From assembly GCA_045579745.1 (NCBI GenBank), contig JAZNMQ010000040.1, positions 1 to 13,731 of the forward strand: DNA of 13,731 nucleotides, given 5' to 3'. The notes under the pieces are model-generated. The model saw only the letters and a list, made by a program, of their open reading frames with translations. It made no database searches and was not told the DNA's origin. The position numbers and the translations under genes were made by a program. Shown here piece after piece: positions 6,898 to 13,604 of this stretch (its first letter is position 1; every line of letters starts with the position of its first letter). The stretch comes from Flemingiibacterium sp045579745 (GTDB lineage: Bacteria; Bacillota; Clostridia; Oscillospirales; CAG-272).

Positions 6898-7443
6898 TTA
6901 CTTAAAATAACGGTTGAGAAGTCCCTCAAACGCCTTTCCGTGTCTTGCTTCATCGCGAGCCATTTCATGAACGGTATCGTGAATAGCGTCAAGTCCGAGC
7001 TCCTTTGCAAGCTTAGCAAGAGCGGTCTTGCCTGCAGTTGCGCCGTTCTCAGCTTCAACGCGCATGGTAAGATTCTTCTTTGTGGAATCGGTTACAACCT
7101 CACCGAGAAGCTCAGCAAACTTAGCTGCATGCTCTGCTTCCTCGTAAGCTGCCTTTTCCCAGTAAAGACCGATTTCGGGATAGCCCTCGCGGTGTGCTAC
7201 TCTTGCCATTGCAAGATACATACCAACCTCTGTGCACTCACCGTTAAAGTTAGCGCGAAGACCCTCGATAATTTCAGCAGGTGTGCCCTGAGCTACGCCT
7301 ACGCTATGCTCTGCAGCCCATTCGAGCTTGCCATCCTCCTGCATCTGGAACTTTGAAGCGGGTGCTTTGCACTGCGGGCACTTTTCGGGAGCCGCGTCGC
7401 CTTCGTGAACATAACCACAGATTTTACATACAAACTTTGCCAT
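6898..7443 (-). CDS. Reverse rubrerythrin (rubredoxin-like + ferritin-like di-iron protein; NADH peroxidase type)
   Basis: A cytoplasmic 181-residue protein that reduces hydrogen peroxide to water, using electrons from NADH-linked reductases or rubredoxin; it protects anaerobes from oxygen. Domain order is reversed relative to classic rubrerythrin. An N-terminal rubredoxin-like iron site has C6, C9, C22 and C25 (CKICGYVHEG...CPQC). The four-helix ferritin-like domain follows with likely di-iron ligands E69, E102, H105, E132, E165 and H168 (motifs GECTE, EEAEH, AENG, DEARH). ATG 7443 is chosen because GGAGG sits 8 nt upstream and the rubredoxin motif starts at once; an earlier in-frame start lies within the ribosome site. 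It follows the Rrf2 gene by 20 bases and ends at a strong terminator, so it is the terminal gene of a two-gene operon. Confidence 0.95.
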   Translation of the reverse strand: MAKFVCKICGYVHEGDAAPEKCPQCKAPASKFQMQEDGKLEWAAEHSVGVAQGTPAEIIEGLRANFNGECTEVGMYLAMARVAHREGYPEIGLYWEKAAYEEAEHAAKFAELLGEVVTDSTKKNLTMRVEAENGATAGKTALAKLAKELGLDAIHDTVHEMARDEARHGKAFEGLLNRYFK

Positions 7444-7463
7444 AATATTTTCCTCCATACAAT

Positions 7464-7904
7464 CTATATTTTTGATAATATATCCTCAATATCGACCTCA
7501 TCGCCGATCAAGGTGCCAAGTGTTACTTTCTCCATCTTTTCTGCTATATCTTTATTGATCTTCGCAAAAATTTGATGGAAAACGCATAGATGCTTGAGCT
7601 CGTGTGTACGCGTGCATTGGTACTGAGAATCAAGACATCTTGTTATCTCTGTCGGGCCGTCAATAGTTTCAACCACACTTCGAAGCGTTATACCCCTTGG
7701 ATCTTCAGCAAGCTCATATCCGCCAAGCGCACCCTTATGTGAGCGAACAATTCCACCGCACATGAGCTTCCTCAAAATTTTAACGGTAAATCTATCGGTC
7801 ACACCGACCATTTGTGATATCTTTCCGGCATCAAGAATACCGCCGTCAGCTGCAAGACAGTAAACTATGCGAAGCGCGTAATCTGCCTCTTGTGTGATTC
7901 TCAT
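7464..7904 (-). CDS. Rrf2-family transcriptional regulator with a probable Fe-S sensor site
   Basis: A 146-residue winged-helix regulator. The start MRITQEADYALRIVYCLA is the conserved Rrf2 opening; recognition-helix region VTDRFTVKILRKLMCGGIV and wing GALGGYELAEDP follow (residues 35-68). Cysteines C90, C97 and C107 are spaced like the cluster ligands of IscR, NsrR and RsrR (typically three Cys), so an iron-sulphur cluster that senses oxygen, NO or iron status is likely. Two extra cysteines (C16, C49) are present. GAGG lies 8 nt before ATG 7904. It heads the operon with reverse rubrerythrin, so oxidative stress control of that gene and of itself is the simplest reading. Confidence 0.92.
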   Translation of the reverse strand: MRITQEADYALRIVYCLAADGGILDAGKISQMVGVTDRFTVKILRKLMCGGIVRSHKGALGGYELAEDPRGITLRSVVETIDGPTEITRCLDSQYQCTRTHELKHLCVFHQIFAKINKDIAEKMEKVTLGTLIGDEVDIEDILSKI

Positions 7905-7921
7905 TGACTCAACCTCTAATC

Positions 7922-7938
7922 TATACCTTTTTGGTACA
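7922..7938. promoter_or_regulatory. Candidate Rrf2 operator at the transcription start
   Basis: TATACC, TTTTT, GGTACA forms an inverted repeat with five of six arm positions matched. It begins just downstream of the -10 box and covers the predicted start. A fully consensus promoter with an operator at +1 suggests tight repression that is lifted when the regulator changes state. Confidence 0.5.
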
Positions 7939-7943
7939 CATTA

Positions 7944-7972
7944 ATTATACACGAAGCAATTCGATTTGTCAA
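7944..7972 (-). promoter_or_regulatory. Perfect-consensus sigma-A promoter of rrf2-rubrerythrin
   Basis: On the minus strand, TTGACA (7967-7972), exactly 17 bp, then TATAAT (7944-7949). Both hexamers match the sigma-A consensus at every position. The predicted start is near 7937. Confidence 0.9.
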
Positions 7973-8007
7973 TACTTTTTTGAAAAAAATTTTTAAAAAT
8001 CGATTTT

Positions 8008-8985
8008 TTATTGAATATATCTGCAACCGACCGGAAGAACAAACGCAAGCGACCTTGGAAGAACGGTCAACGACAGCTCGCTGGCACGAATTATCTCACC
8101 GTCCAAGCAAATGTTTGCTTCCTTGTCCATCGCGAACGAAACGGTTTCCTCCTGAAGGTACGCCACGACCTTCTTTCCGAGTCTTGTAGCAAGGTGTGTT
8201 CCCTTCTTATACGAGCCAATAAGCTGTAAAAGTGTGGTTCGCGAAACTTTTTTAATCAAGCTGATATCAAGCTTTCCGTCGGTCAGCGAGCTTTTGGGAG
8301 CTGAGTGGAAGCCTCCGCCGCACCATCCGCCGTTGGCGACCGCTACAAGCTCAAATTCGCGCTTAATGCTGCTTCCGTCTGAGCGTTTAACGAGAATTTC
8401 AACGCCGGGATTCTCTTTCAGCGTAGCTATTACTCCCGCAATATACGCAAGCCCCTTTGGAATCAGACGCTTTTTCTTAATATCGGCAACCTTGGCTGCC
8501 GTTTCGCAGTCGAATCCGATGTTTATCATATTGATGCCGTACCGCTCGTTCCCGTCGTAGCGGCAAAGATAGCTGTCGATAACTATCGTGTCGGCAAGAA
8601 GCTGCTTGGTTATGTCGAGAAAGAACTTCGAATGTGTAAAGTTGCGCACAAAGTCGTTTCCCGTTCCAACCGGTATACAGCCCACCTCAACGCCGCAGAG
8701 CGGTTCGGGCTTTTCGGCGGAATTTAAATTAACGGCTCCGCTCACCACCTCAGAAAGCGTTCCGTCGCCGCCGCACGCATAAAATCTGTAAATCTCCGAG
8801 GGCTGCTTTTGCGAGATTTTTTCGCGTACAAACACTGTAGCATCGCCGGGAGCCTTTGTAATATAAATCTCATAATCTGCCGATGCAACGGAGCAGGCAT
8901 CCTTTATTACGTCAATTAACTTTGTTGACTCAACGCCCTTTCCGGACTTAGGATTAACTACAAATATATGTTTGATAACATTCAA
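8008..8985 (-). CDS. YegS/BmrU-type lipid (diacylglycerol) kinase
   Basis: This enzyme transfers a phosphate from ATP to a lipid such as diacylglycerol at the inner membrane face, usually to recycle diacylglycerol into phosphatidate. Diagnostic motifs of the DAGK catalytic family are all present: VVNPKSGKG at the N-terminus, CGGDGTLSEVVSG, and GCIPVGTGNDFVRN. The C-terminal beta domain carries FHSAPKSSLTDGKLDISLI and ICLDGE, as usual. Length is 325 residues from TTG 8985. The frame is open up to TTG 9042, adding 19 residues unlike the family. TTG 8985 puts the nucleotide motif close to the N-terminus as in relatives, but its AAAGGA site is only 2 nt away, so the start is uncertain; no in-frame ATG exists nearby. 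The gene stands alone, with no clear terminator beyond a weak A/T-rich palindrome at about 7997-8010. Confidence 0.9.
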   Translation of the reverse strand: MNVIKHIFVVNPKSGKGVESTKLIDVIKDACSVASADYEIYITKAPGDATVFVREKISQKQPSEIYRFYACGGDGTLSEVVSGAVNLNSAEKPEPLCGVEVGCIPVGTGNDFVRNFTHSKFFLDITKQLLADTIVIDSYLCRYDGNERYGINMINIGFDCETAAKVADIKKKRLIPKGLAYIAGVIATLKENPGVEILVKRSDGSSIKREFELVAVANGGWCGGGFHSAPKSSLTDGKLDISLIKKVSRTTLLQLIGSYKKGTHLATRLGKKVVAYLQEETVSFAMDKEANICLDGEIIRASELSLTVLPRSLAFVLPVGCRYIQ

Positions 8986-9080
8986 CGTCCTTTCTGTCGC
9001 GCAATCGGGCAGCAATTTTCTTGAAACTCCTGCCGTTTGCAATTATCGCATTTAAACAATAATCATCATTATATAATACA

Positions 9081-9109
9081 ATTATAGCACTAAATCCGAC
9101 AGATTTCAA
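9081..9109 (-). promoter_or_regulatory. Sigma-A promoter of the lipid kinase gene
   Basis: On the minus strand, TTGAAA (9104-9109), a 17-bp spacer, then TATAAT (9081-9086). A second TATAAT lies at 9068-9073 without a good -35. Confidence 0.75.
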
Positions 9110-9193
9110 CTATATAGCTAAAATATTAACACATTTATTGCTGTGAATTATTATCTATATCTATCTTTTATAAAAAATTTATCTCTTTAACTG

Positions 9194-9222
9194 TTTACAA
9201 AAGTGAAATGATATGGTATAAT
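9194..9222 (+). promoter_or_regulatory. Sigma-A promoter of the ABC transporter operon
   Basis: TTTACA (9194-9199), a 17-bp spacer, TATAAT (9217-9222). The predicted start near 9229 rules out the in-frame TTG at 9228 as the permease start. Confidence 0.8.
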
Positions 9223-9251
9223 GTAAATTGACAAAGTATTTTAATGGGGTG

Positions 9252-9914
9252 ATGGTTATTTCTTCAGAAATTTTTTTGAGCACATTACGAATATTGGCAC
9301 AAGGTCTTGGCGTTACCGTCAAGCTCTTTCTTGTTGTTATAATACTTTCGATTCCAATAGGTCTTTTAGCCGCGTTTTGCTCGAACACCCGTATAAAGCC
9401 GCTGAACTGGCTCATCCGCGGTTATGTTTTCATTATGCGCGGCACACCGCTTATGCTGCAGCTCCTGTTCTTCTATTTCGGCCTGCCGTTTATACCAGGC
9501 ATCGGTCCGTATTTGACAATGGACCGCTTCCCTGCCGCGTGCGTGGCGTTTGTTTTAAACTACGGCGCGTATTTTTGCGAGATTTTCCGAGGCGGTATCA
9601 AATCGGTTGAGCAGGGTCAATACGAAGCAGCACAGGTGCTCGGACTTTCACGGATGCAAACGGTTTTCCGCATAGTTCTGCCACAAATGATCAAAGTCAC
9701 CCTGCCCGCCATCTGCAACGAAACTGTCACCCTTGTCAAGGATACCGCGCTTGTTACAACGCTCGGACTTGAAGATCTGATGCACCTCACAAAGGCACAG
9801 GTCAGCTCGCTTGCCAATGTTGCACCTTATGGAATTGCGGCAGTTATATACTTAGTTTTCATTCTGGGACTTTCAAATCTTTTCTCGCGTATCGAAACAA
9901 AAACCAACTACTGA
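9252..9914 (+). CDS. Polar amino-acid ABC transporter permease (HisM/GlnP type)
   Basis: A 220-residue inner-membrane permease of the His/Glu/Gln/Arg transporter group. It has about five hydrophobic segments and the family hallmarks RGTPLMLQLLFFYFGLP (near residue 63) and the cytoplasmic EAA loop GQYEAAQVLGLSRMQTVF (residues 122-139) that docks on the ATPase; the ETVTLVKDTALVTTLGL stretch after it is also typical. ATG 9252 is used because the transcript starts near 9229; only a close GGGG precedes it, so initiation may be weak, and GTG 9249 is possible. The ATPase gene follows after 13 bases. No substrate-binding protein is encoded beside it, so the substrate cannot be told beyond polar amino acids. 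Confidence 0.93.
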   Translation: MVISSEIFLSTLRILAQGLGVTVKLFLVVIILSIPIGLLAAFCSNTRIKPLNWLIRGYVFIMRGTPLMLQLLFFYFGLPFIPGIGPYLTMDRFPAACVAFVLNYGAYFCEIFRGGIKSVEQGQYEAAQVLGLSRMQTVFRIVLPQMIKVTLPAICNETVTLVKDTALVTTLGLEDLMHLTKAQVSSLANVAPYGIAAVIYLVFILGLSNLFSRIETKTNY

Positions 9915-9927
9915 GGAATACATAAAA

Positions 9928-10671
9928 ATGATGCTTTCTGTAAACAACATAATGAAGTCCTTTGCAGACAATCACGTCCTTCGCGGTGTCAGCTTCAATG
10001 TCGAGCAGGGCGAGATAATCTCGGTCATAGGCCCGTCCGGCTCAGGAAAATCCACCATGCTTCGCTCGCTTATAGGGCTTGAGCGTATCGACGGTGGAAG
10101 TATAGCAATCGGTGGCGAGGCATTCGTTGACAACGGAGTATATGTTAAGGAGCGTGAGCTTCGCCGCATCCTTTCAAAATCGGGAATGGTGTTCCAGCAT
10201 TTCAACCTGTTTCCGCACATGTCCGTGCGCGGCAATATGACCTGCGCGCCAATAACGAACAAGCTTTTATCCAAAGCCGAGGCTAACAGCCGCTGCGAGG
10301 AGCTTCTTAAAAAGGTTGGACTTCTTGACAAGATCGACGCTATGCCCTCTATGCTTTCGGGAGGTCAGAAGCAGCGTGTTGCGATAGCACGGGCACTCAT
10401 GACACAGCCGGAGCTTCTGCTGTTTGATGAGCCGACCTCAGCGCTCGATCCCGAGCTGACGGGCGAAGTGCTTGCGGTAATGCGTCAGCTTGCAAGCGAG
10501 CATATGACGATGATCGTTGTTACGCATGAAATGTCGTTCGCGCGCGATGTATCCGACCGAGTAATTTTCATGGACAACGGCGTTATTGCGATTGATGAAC
10601 GTCCGGATGTAATTTTCGAGTCAACAGACAACGCCCGTCTTTGCGCATTTTTGGGCGCCGTTAAAAAATAA
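9928..10671 (+). CDS. Polar amino-acid ABC transporter ATP-binding protein (GlnQ type)
   Basis: A 247-residue ATPase that powers the permease encoded just upstream. All nucleotide-binding motifs are intact: Walker A GPSGSGKS (35-42), Q-loop Q90 in MVFQHFNLFPHMSV, signature LSGGQKQRVAIARAL (143-157), Walker B LLLFDEP (163-169) with catalytic E168, D-loop SALDPE, and switch H200 in VVTHEMSFAR. FQHFNLFPH and the EMSFAR tail are characteristic of the polar amino-acid subfamily. GAGGA is about 10 nt before ATG 9928; a second ATG follows directly. An insert around GEAFVDNGVYVKERELRR is slightly longer than in GlnQ. It is probably co-transcribed with the permease and with the CapA-type gene that follows after 7 bases. 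Confidence 0.95.
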   Translation: MMLSVNNIMKSFADNHVLRGVSFNVEQGEIISVIGPSGSGKSTMLRSLIGLERIDGGSIAIGGEAFVDNGVYVKERELRRILSKSGMVFQHFNLFPHMSVRGNMTCAPITNKLLSKAEANSRCEELLKKVGLLDKIDAMPSMLSGGQKQRVAIARALMTQPELLLFDEPTSALDPELTGEVLAVMRQLASEHMTMIVVTHEMSFARDVSDRVIFMDNGVIAIDERPDVIFESTDNARLCAFLGAVKK

Positions 10672-10678
10672 GGCGAAT

Positions 10679-11947
10679 ATGCGTAGAATTTTAAATTTTA
10701 TACTAATCGCGGCAGTACTCAGCCTTTCGGCATGCAGTTATGTCGCAGACGGCACGCTTCGGGTGTCCATTCCCGTTATTTCCGAGGATGTACATTCCAT
10801 TAAGCTAAACCCGTCAGATTCGCTTGAGGAACCACCGCCCGAGCCCGAGCCTGAGCCTGAACCCGAGCCGATTCATGAGATCGAGCGAATTTCCTTTGTT
10901 GCGGCAGGTGATAACGTAATTCACCCCTGCATTTATATCGACGCGCGAAACCGTGCCGTAAAAGGCGGCAGAGCTTATAATTTCAAGCCGATGTATGCCG
11001 ATGCCTCAGACTACATCGCAAGCTTTGATGTTGCATTTATCAATCAGGAAACGCTGATGGCAGGCGAGGGCTATGCGCTTTCCGGCTATCCTTATTTCAA
11101 TTCTCCGCAGGACCTCGGCCGCGACCTTCGCGATATCGGCTTCGATATTGTAAATATTGCAAACAACCACATGTGCGACAAATCCGCAAACGGGCTTCAA
11201 AAAACGATTGAATTTTGGGAGTCTGAGGAGATGTCGGATGTCACGCTTATCGGAGCATTTCATAACGCCGACGATTACGACAACATTCGTGTGACCGAAA
11301 CCAAGGGCGTGAAAATCGCATGGCTCTCATACACCTACGAAACAAACGGGCTCCGTCTTCCGGCATCAAGCGAGCTTGTTATACCCTATATCAAGGATGC
11401 CGATATTATAAGGCAATGCAAGCTCGCAAATGAGCTTGCCGATGTCACGATCGTTTCCATCCATTGGGGCGATGAAAACGGCTCTGTAAACAAGGAGCAA
11501 AGGCGTCTTGCATCGCTTATGAATGAGCATGGAGTCGATGTAATAATCGGGCATCATCCGCATGTTTTGCAGCCGATAGAGTGGATAGAATCCGAAAATG
11601 GCAAAACGCTTTGCATTTATTCCCTCGGGAATTTGGTTTCCGCAATGGTCCATTGGAAAAACATGGTCGGCGGATTCTTTGAATTTGAGCTTTCTGTCAT
11701 GAGTGACGGTCAGATCAATGTCGAAGCACCCGCTTTCGTTCCGACAGCATTCTTCTACGGAGCAAATAATCTTAATTCCCATCTGTATTTTCTAAAAGAC
11801 TACCCCGAGGAAAAGGCGCTGGTTCACGGCACGGGAAAGATTTATAACAACCCTGCAACTCCCACGGATATGCTTACCTATGCCGAGCGCATAATGGGCG
11901 ATTATCTGAGGCTTGAGCCATTTTCGTCAAATTCTTCAGCCGAATAA
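10679..11947 (+). CDS. CapA-family (PGA_cap) metallophosphatase-like lipoprotein
   Basis: A 422-residue lipoprotein with signal MRRILNFILIAAVLSLSAC (acylated C19). A charged Glu-Pro repeat linker (residues 51-64) precedes the calcineurin-like fold of the poly-gamma-glutamate capsule synthesis family. Metal- and active-site motifs are visible: AAGDN (D78), NQET (E124), NIANNH (N162-H164), SIHWGDE (H262), IGHHPHVLQ (291-299) and IYSLGNL. CapA in capsule operons is membrane-anchored and helps make or anchor poly-gamma-glutamate, but many clostridial lipoprotein members stand alone with unknown substrates; no capB/capC is here, so the capsule role is not supported. A weak AAGGCG precedes ATG 10679, which lies 7 bases after the ATPase stop. 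Its last 12 bases overlap the convergent spmB gene. Confidence 0.92.
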   Translation: MRRILNFILIAAVLSLSACSYVADGTLRVSIPVISEDVHSIKLNPSDSLEEPPPEPEPEPEPEPIHEIERISFVAAGDNVIHPCIYIDARNRAVKGGRAYNFKPMYADASDYIASFDVAFINQETLMAGEGYALSGYPYFNSPQDLGRDLRDIGFDIVNIANNHMCDKSANGLQKTIEFWESEEMSDVTLIGAFHNADDYDNIRVTETKGVKIAWLSYTYETNGLRLPASSELVIPYIKDADIIRQCKLANELADVTIVSIHWGDENGSVNKEQRRLASLMNEHGVDVIIGHHPHVLQPIEWIESENGKTLCIYSLGNLVSAMVHWKNMVGGFFEFELSVMSDGQINVEAPAFVPTAFFYGANNLNSHLYFLKDYPEEKALVHGTGKIYNNPATPTDMLTYAERIMGDYLRLEPFSSNSSAE

Positions 11948-12457
11948 TTTTCCGCAAACGATTACTGCCGCCGCTGTCGTCACAACCATAGTGACGATAG
12001 CCGCAGGCAGAGCTGCGCGGGCTTTTTTTATGCCCGCACCCTGCCCATAGACGGAAATTACATACACAAGCGTATCGGATGACGCCATAAGCACGGAGGC
12101 TGTTATCGCCGCCAACGAATCCGCGCCGTCACGCCTGAACAAATCAAGCAGCATGGCACTTGATGCCGCTCCCGAAATCGGTCGCAAAACGAGGAATTCC
12201 GACATTGAAGCAAGAACAGGCGAGCCAAATTTGGCAAGAAGTGATGCAATAAACTCAGATGCCCCACAAGTGGAAAACATCTGCGAAGCACAGCAGAGCG
12301 CGCATAGTGTCGGAAAAAGCTTGCCTGCCGTTTGAACGCCTTGTCGGATCCCCTCGATAAAACGGTCAAACAGCGATTTTTTCGAGGTCAGAATGAGTGA
12401 AGCACAGACCGCCATAATAAACGGTACGACTGCCGCTCCGATTTTTTCAATTATCAT
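11936..12457 (-). CDS. spmB: Spore maturation protein B
   Basis: A 173-residue integral membrane protein with a nucleoside-recognition (Gate) domain. With SpmA it supports core dehydration and heat resistance of spores in Bacillus and Clostridium; the transported molecule is not known. Family motifs include LFPTLCALCCASQMFSTCGASEF, LRPISGAASSAMLLD (around residues 90-105) and ASSDTLVYVISVYGQGAGIKKAR. The frame extends to TTG 12466, but ATG 12457 has better spacing from its AGG site (10 nt). The start overlaps the end of spmA by 11 bases, which indicates translational coupling. Its 3' end overlaps the CapA-type gene by 12 bases on the other strand, so no intergenic terminator can fit between them. 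Confidence 0.95.
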   Translation of the reverse strand: MIIEKIGAAVVPFIMAVCASLILTSKKSLFDRFIEGIRQGVQTAGKLFPTLCALCCASQMFSTCGASEFIASLLAKFGSPVLASMSEFLVLRPISGAASSAMLLDLFRRDGADSLAAITASVLMASSDTLVYVISVYGQGAGIKKARAALPAAIVTMVVTTAAAVIVCGKLFG

Positions 12458-13007
12458 TTCTGCCAAACCTACACATTATTTTCGTAACAACAATCGCCGT
12501 AAGAGTTCCGATGCCTCCGACTATCCAGATCGCCGGCAGAAGCTCGAACATTATCTCTGCCCCAGCCGCTCGCCGCATTGCAAGCACCGTCGTCGGTATC
12601 GGAGAAAAGCATGCTGTACACAGAACGATCAGCATCACGCTGTCATCGGTTGCCCTTGTCCGACCGCCTTGCATCCTGCAGAGCGCGTCTATTCCAAGCG
12701 GAGTAGCCGCGTTTCCGATGCCGAGAAAATTCGCCGCAAGGCATGCAACAGCCTCTTCGCAGTCCTCCTTAAAAATCAAACGCGTAATCGGCTTCATTAT
12801 TTTCGCAATAGCCTTAATTGCGCCTGCTTCCCTGAGCACAGCCATAACTCCGCTCCAAATCCCCATCACGCCTGCAAGTGCGAGTGTTACCTCGACAGCC
12901 CTTCCCGCTCCGTCAAGCAGAGCTGCCGCGGTTTGAGCTGATGTTCCCGAAATTATCGACCATACAAACGAGATAAGACAAATTACAGAAAAAACCATTC
13001 CCAACAT
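12447..13007 (-). CDS. spmA: Spore maturation protein A
   Basis: A 186-residue polytopic membrane protein, the partner of SpmB. Signatures are the GVMGIWSGVMAVLREAGAI segment (about residues 47-65), FLGIGNAATPLGIDALCRMQ (about 93-112) and MLIVLCTACFSPIPTTVLAMR. Length matches known SpmA proteins. ATG 13007 is the first start after an in-frame stop; AGGAG lies 13 nt upstream, a rather long spacing. In Bacillus subtilis the genes are expressed in the mother cell under sigma-E; a partly matching element lies upstream here. spmA-spmB is divergent from the abrB-family gene, with overlapping control regions. Confidence 0.95.
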   Translation of the reverse strand: MLGMVFSVICLISFVWSIISGTSAQTAAALLDGAGRAVEVTLALAGVMGIWSGVMAVLREAGAIKAIAKIMKPITRLIFKEDCEEAVACLAANFLGIGNAATPLGIDALCRMQGGRTRATDDSVMLIVLCTACFSPIPTTVLAMRRAAGAEIMFELLPAIWIVGGIGTLTAIVVTKIMCRFGRNDN

Positions 13008-13061
13008 ATTTTATAAGATTCTCCTTTTTTACTGCAAATCATACAGATTCTCGACATAAAA

Positions 13062-13095
13062 ATTGTATAATATTTTCGCGAAAAAAGTATTGACA
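13062..13095 (-). promoter_or_regulatory. Possible sigma-E-type promoter of spmA-spmB
   Basis: On the minus strand TATACAAT (13062-13069) matches the sigma-E -10 consensus CATACAAT at 7 of 8 positions. An AATA element lies about the right distance upstream, near 13090, and overlaps the abrB -35 box. The -35 match is weak. Confidence 0.35.
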
Positions 13096-13118
13096 TAATT
13101 TCCTTTATATGGTAAAAT
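13090..13118 (+). promoter_or_regulatory. Sigma-A promoter of the abrB-family gene
   Basis: TTGACA (13090-13095), a 17-bp spacer ending TATGG, then TAAAAT (13113-13118). The -35 is perfect and the -10 has five of six matches. Confidence 0.85.
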
Positions 13119-13137
13119 ATATACACGAAGGTAATAT

Positions 13138-13172
13138 TCCCTCTATAATCCGATTAAGGGTATCAGAGGGGA
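13138..13172 (+). promoter_or_regulatory. Structured leader of the abrB-family gene
   Basis: TCCCTCT (13138-13144) can pair with AGAGGGGA (13165-13172), with one bulged G, around a 20-nt loop. No T run follows, so it is not a plain terminator. The 3' arm contains AGGGGA, which could instead pair with TCCCCT (13204-13209) between the ribosome site AAGGAG (13196-13201) and the ATG. Confidence 0.5.
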
Positions 13173-13210
13173 TTTAACTAATATATTTTAAAATAAAGGA
13201 GATTCCCCTT

Positions 13211-13459
13211 ATGAAATCTACAGGTATTGTACGTCGTATTGATGAACTTGGAAGAATCGTACTTCCTATCGAGCTCCGCAACAAGATGGATATTAAAACC
13301 AAGGACTCCATCGAAATTTTCGTTGAGGATGATAAGATCATTCTCAAAAAGTATGTTCCCGCTTGCCTTTTCTGCGGAAATGCTGACGATGTTATCTACT
13401 ACAAGAACAAGCTCGTTTGCAAGCATTGCATCGAGGAGCTGAACCGTCAGGCTGACTAA
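13211..13459 (+). CDS. abrB: AbrB-family transition-state regulator with C-terminal Cys4 knuckle
   Basis: An 82-residue DNA-binding protein. Residues 1-47 form the SpoVT/AbrB swapped-hairpin domain: MKSTGIVRRIDELGRIVLPIELR is the hallmark strand-turn-strand, followed by IKTKDSIEIFVEDDKIILKKY. In Bacillus such proteins repress stationary-phase genes during growth. Instead of the usual AbrB C-terminal multimerisation domain, the tail carries CLFCG and CKHC (C52, C55, C70, C73), a likely zinc knuckle common in clostridial members. AAGGAG 9 nt before ATG 13211 supports the start. It has its own sigma-A promoter, structured leader and strong terminator, so it is monocistronic. The symbol reflects the family; orthology to B. 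subtilis abrB is not proven. Confidence 0.93.
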   Translation: MKSTGIVRRIDELGRIVLPIELRNKMDIKTKDSIEIFVEDDKIILKKYVPACLFCGNADDVIYYKNKLVCKHCIEELNRQAD

Positions 13460-13500
13460 GCAGGCACAATCAATACATATTCGTTAACCATTTTGAATAG

Positions 13501-13546
13501 AACAAGCGAGCGAAGTTTGCCAAAAGGCTCTTCGCTCGCTTGTTTT
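13501..13546 (+). terminator. Strong Rho-independent terminator of the abrB-family gene
   Basis: A 15-bp perfect stem, AACAAGCGAGCGAAG / CTTCGCTCGCTTGTT (13501-13515 and 13530-13544), with an inner GCC/GGC pairing in the loop, followed by TT and GC-rich repeat sequence. Confidence 0.9.
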
Positions 13547-13590
13547 GCATGCAACGAGTTGCATGCAATTTGTGGCATGCAACGAGTTGC
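13545..13590. repeat. Two copies of a palindromic intergenic repeat, second truncated
   Basis: GCATGCAACGAGTTGCATGC (13547-13566) is a perfect inverted repeat with a GA centre; it extends by TT/AA to 11-bp arms. A second copy, GCATGCAACGAGTTGC (13575-13590), starts 28 bases later and breaks off where the IS end begins. This looks like a REP/BIME-like element. Confidence 0.8.
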
Positions 13591-13604
13591 GATGAATTGT
13601 CAAG

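Noticed and set aside
7997..8010. AAAAATCGATTTTT palindrome after the lipid kinase gene as a terminator
   Set aside because: The stem is all A/T apart from one CG step, so it would be too weak to call with confidence, although a T-rich stretch follows on the minus strand.
9228..9251. TTG at 9228 as the permease start
   Set aside because: It coincides with the predicted transcription start and adds eight residues unlike the family.
12393..12941. Plus-strand frames of 182 and 141 codons at 12393-12941 and 12511-12936
   Set aside because: They are antisense to spmA, whose translation matches its family throughout.
13547..13590. CRISPR-like repeat pair
   Set aside because: Only two copies exist, they are palindromic over their full length, the gap is too short for a spacer and no cas gene is near.
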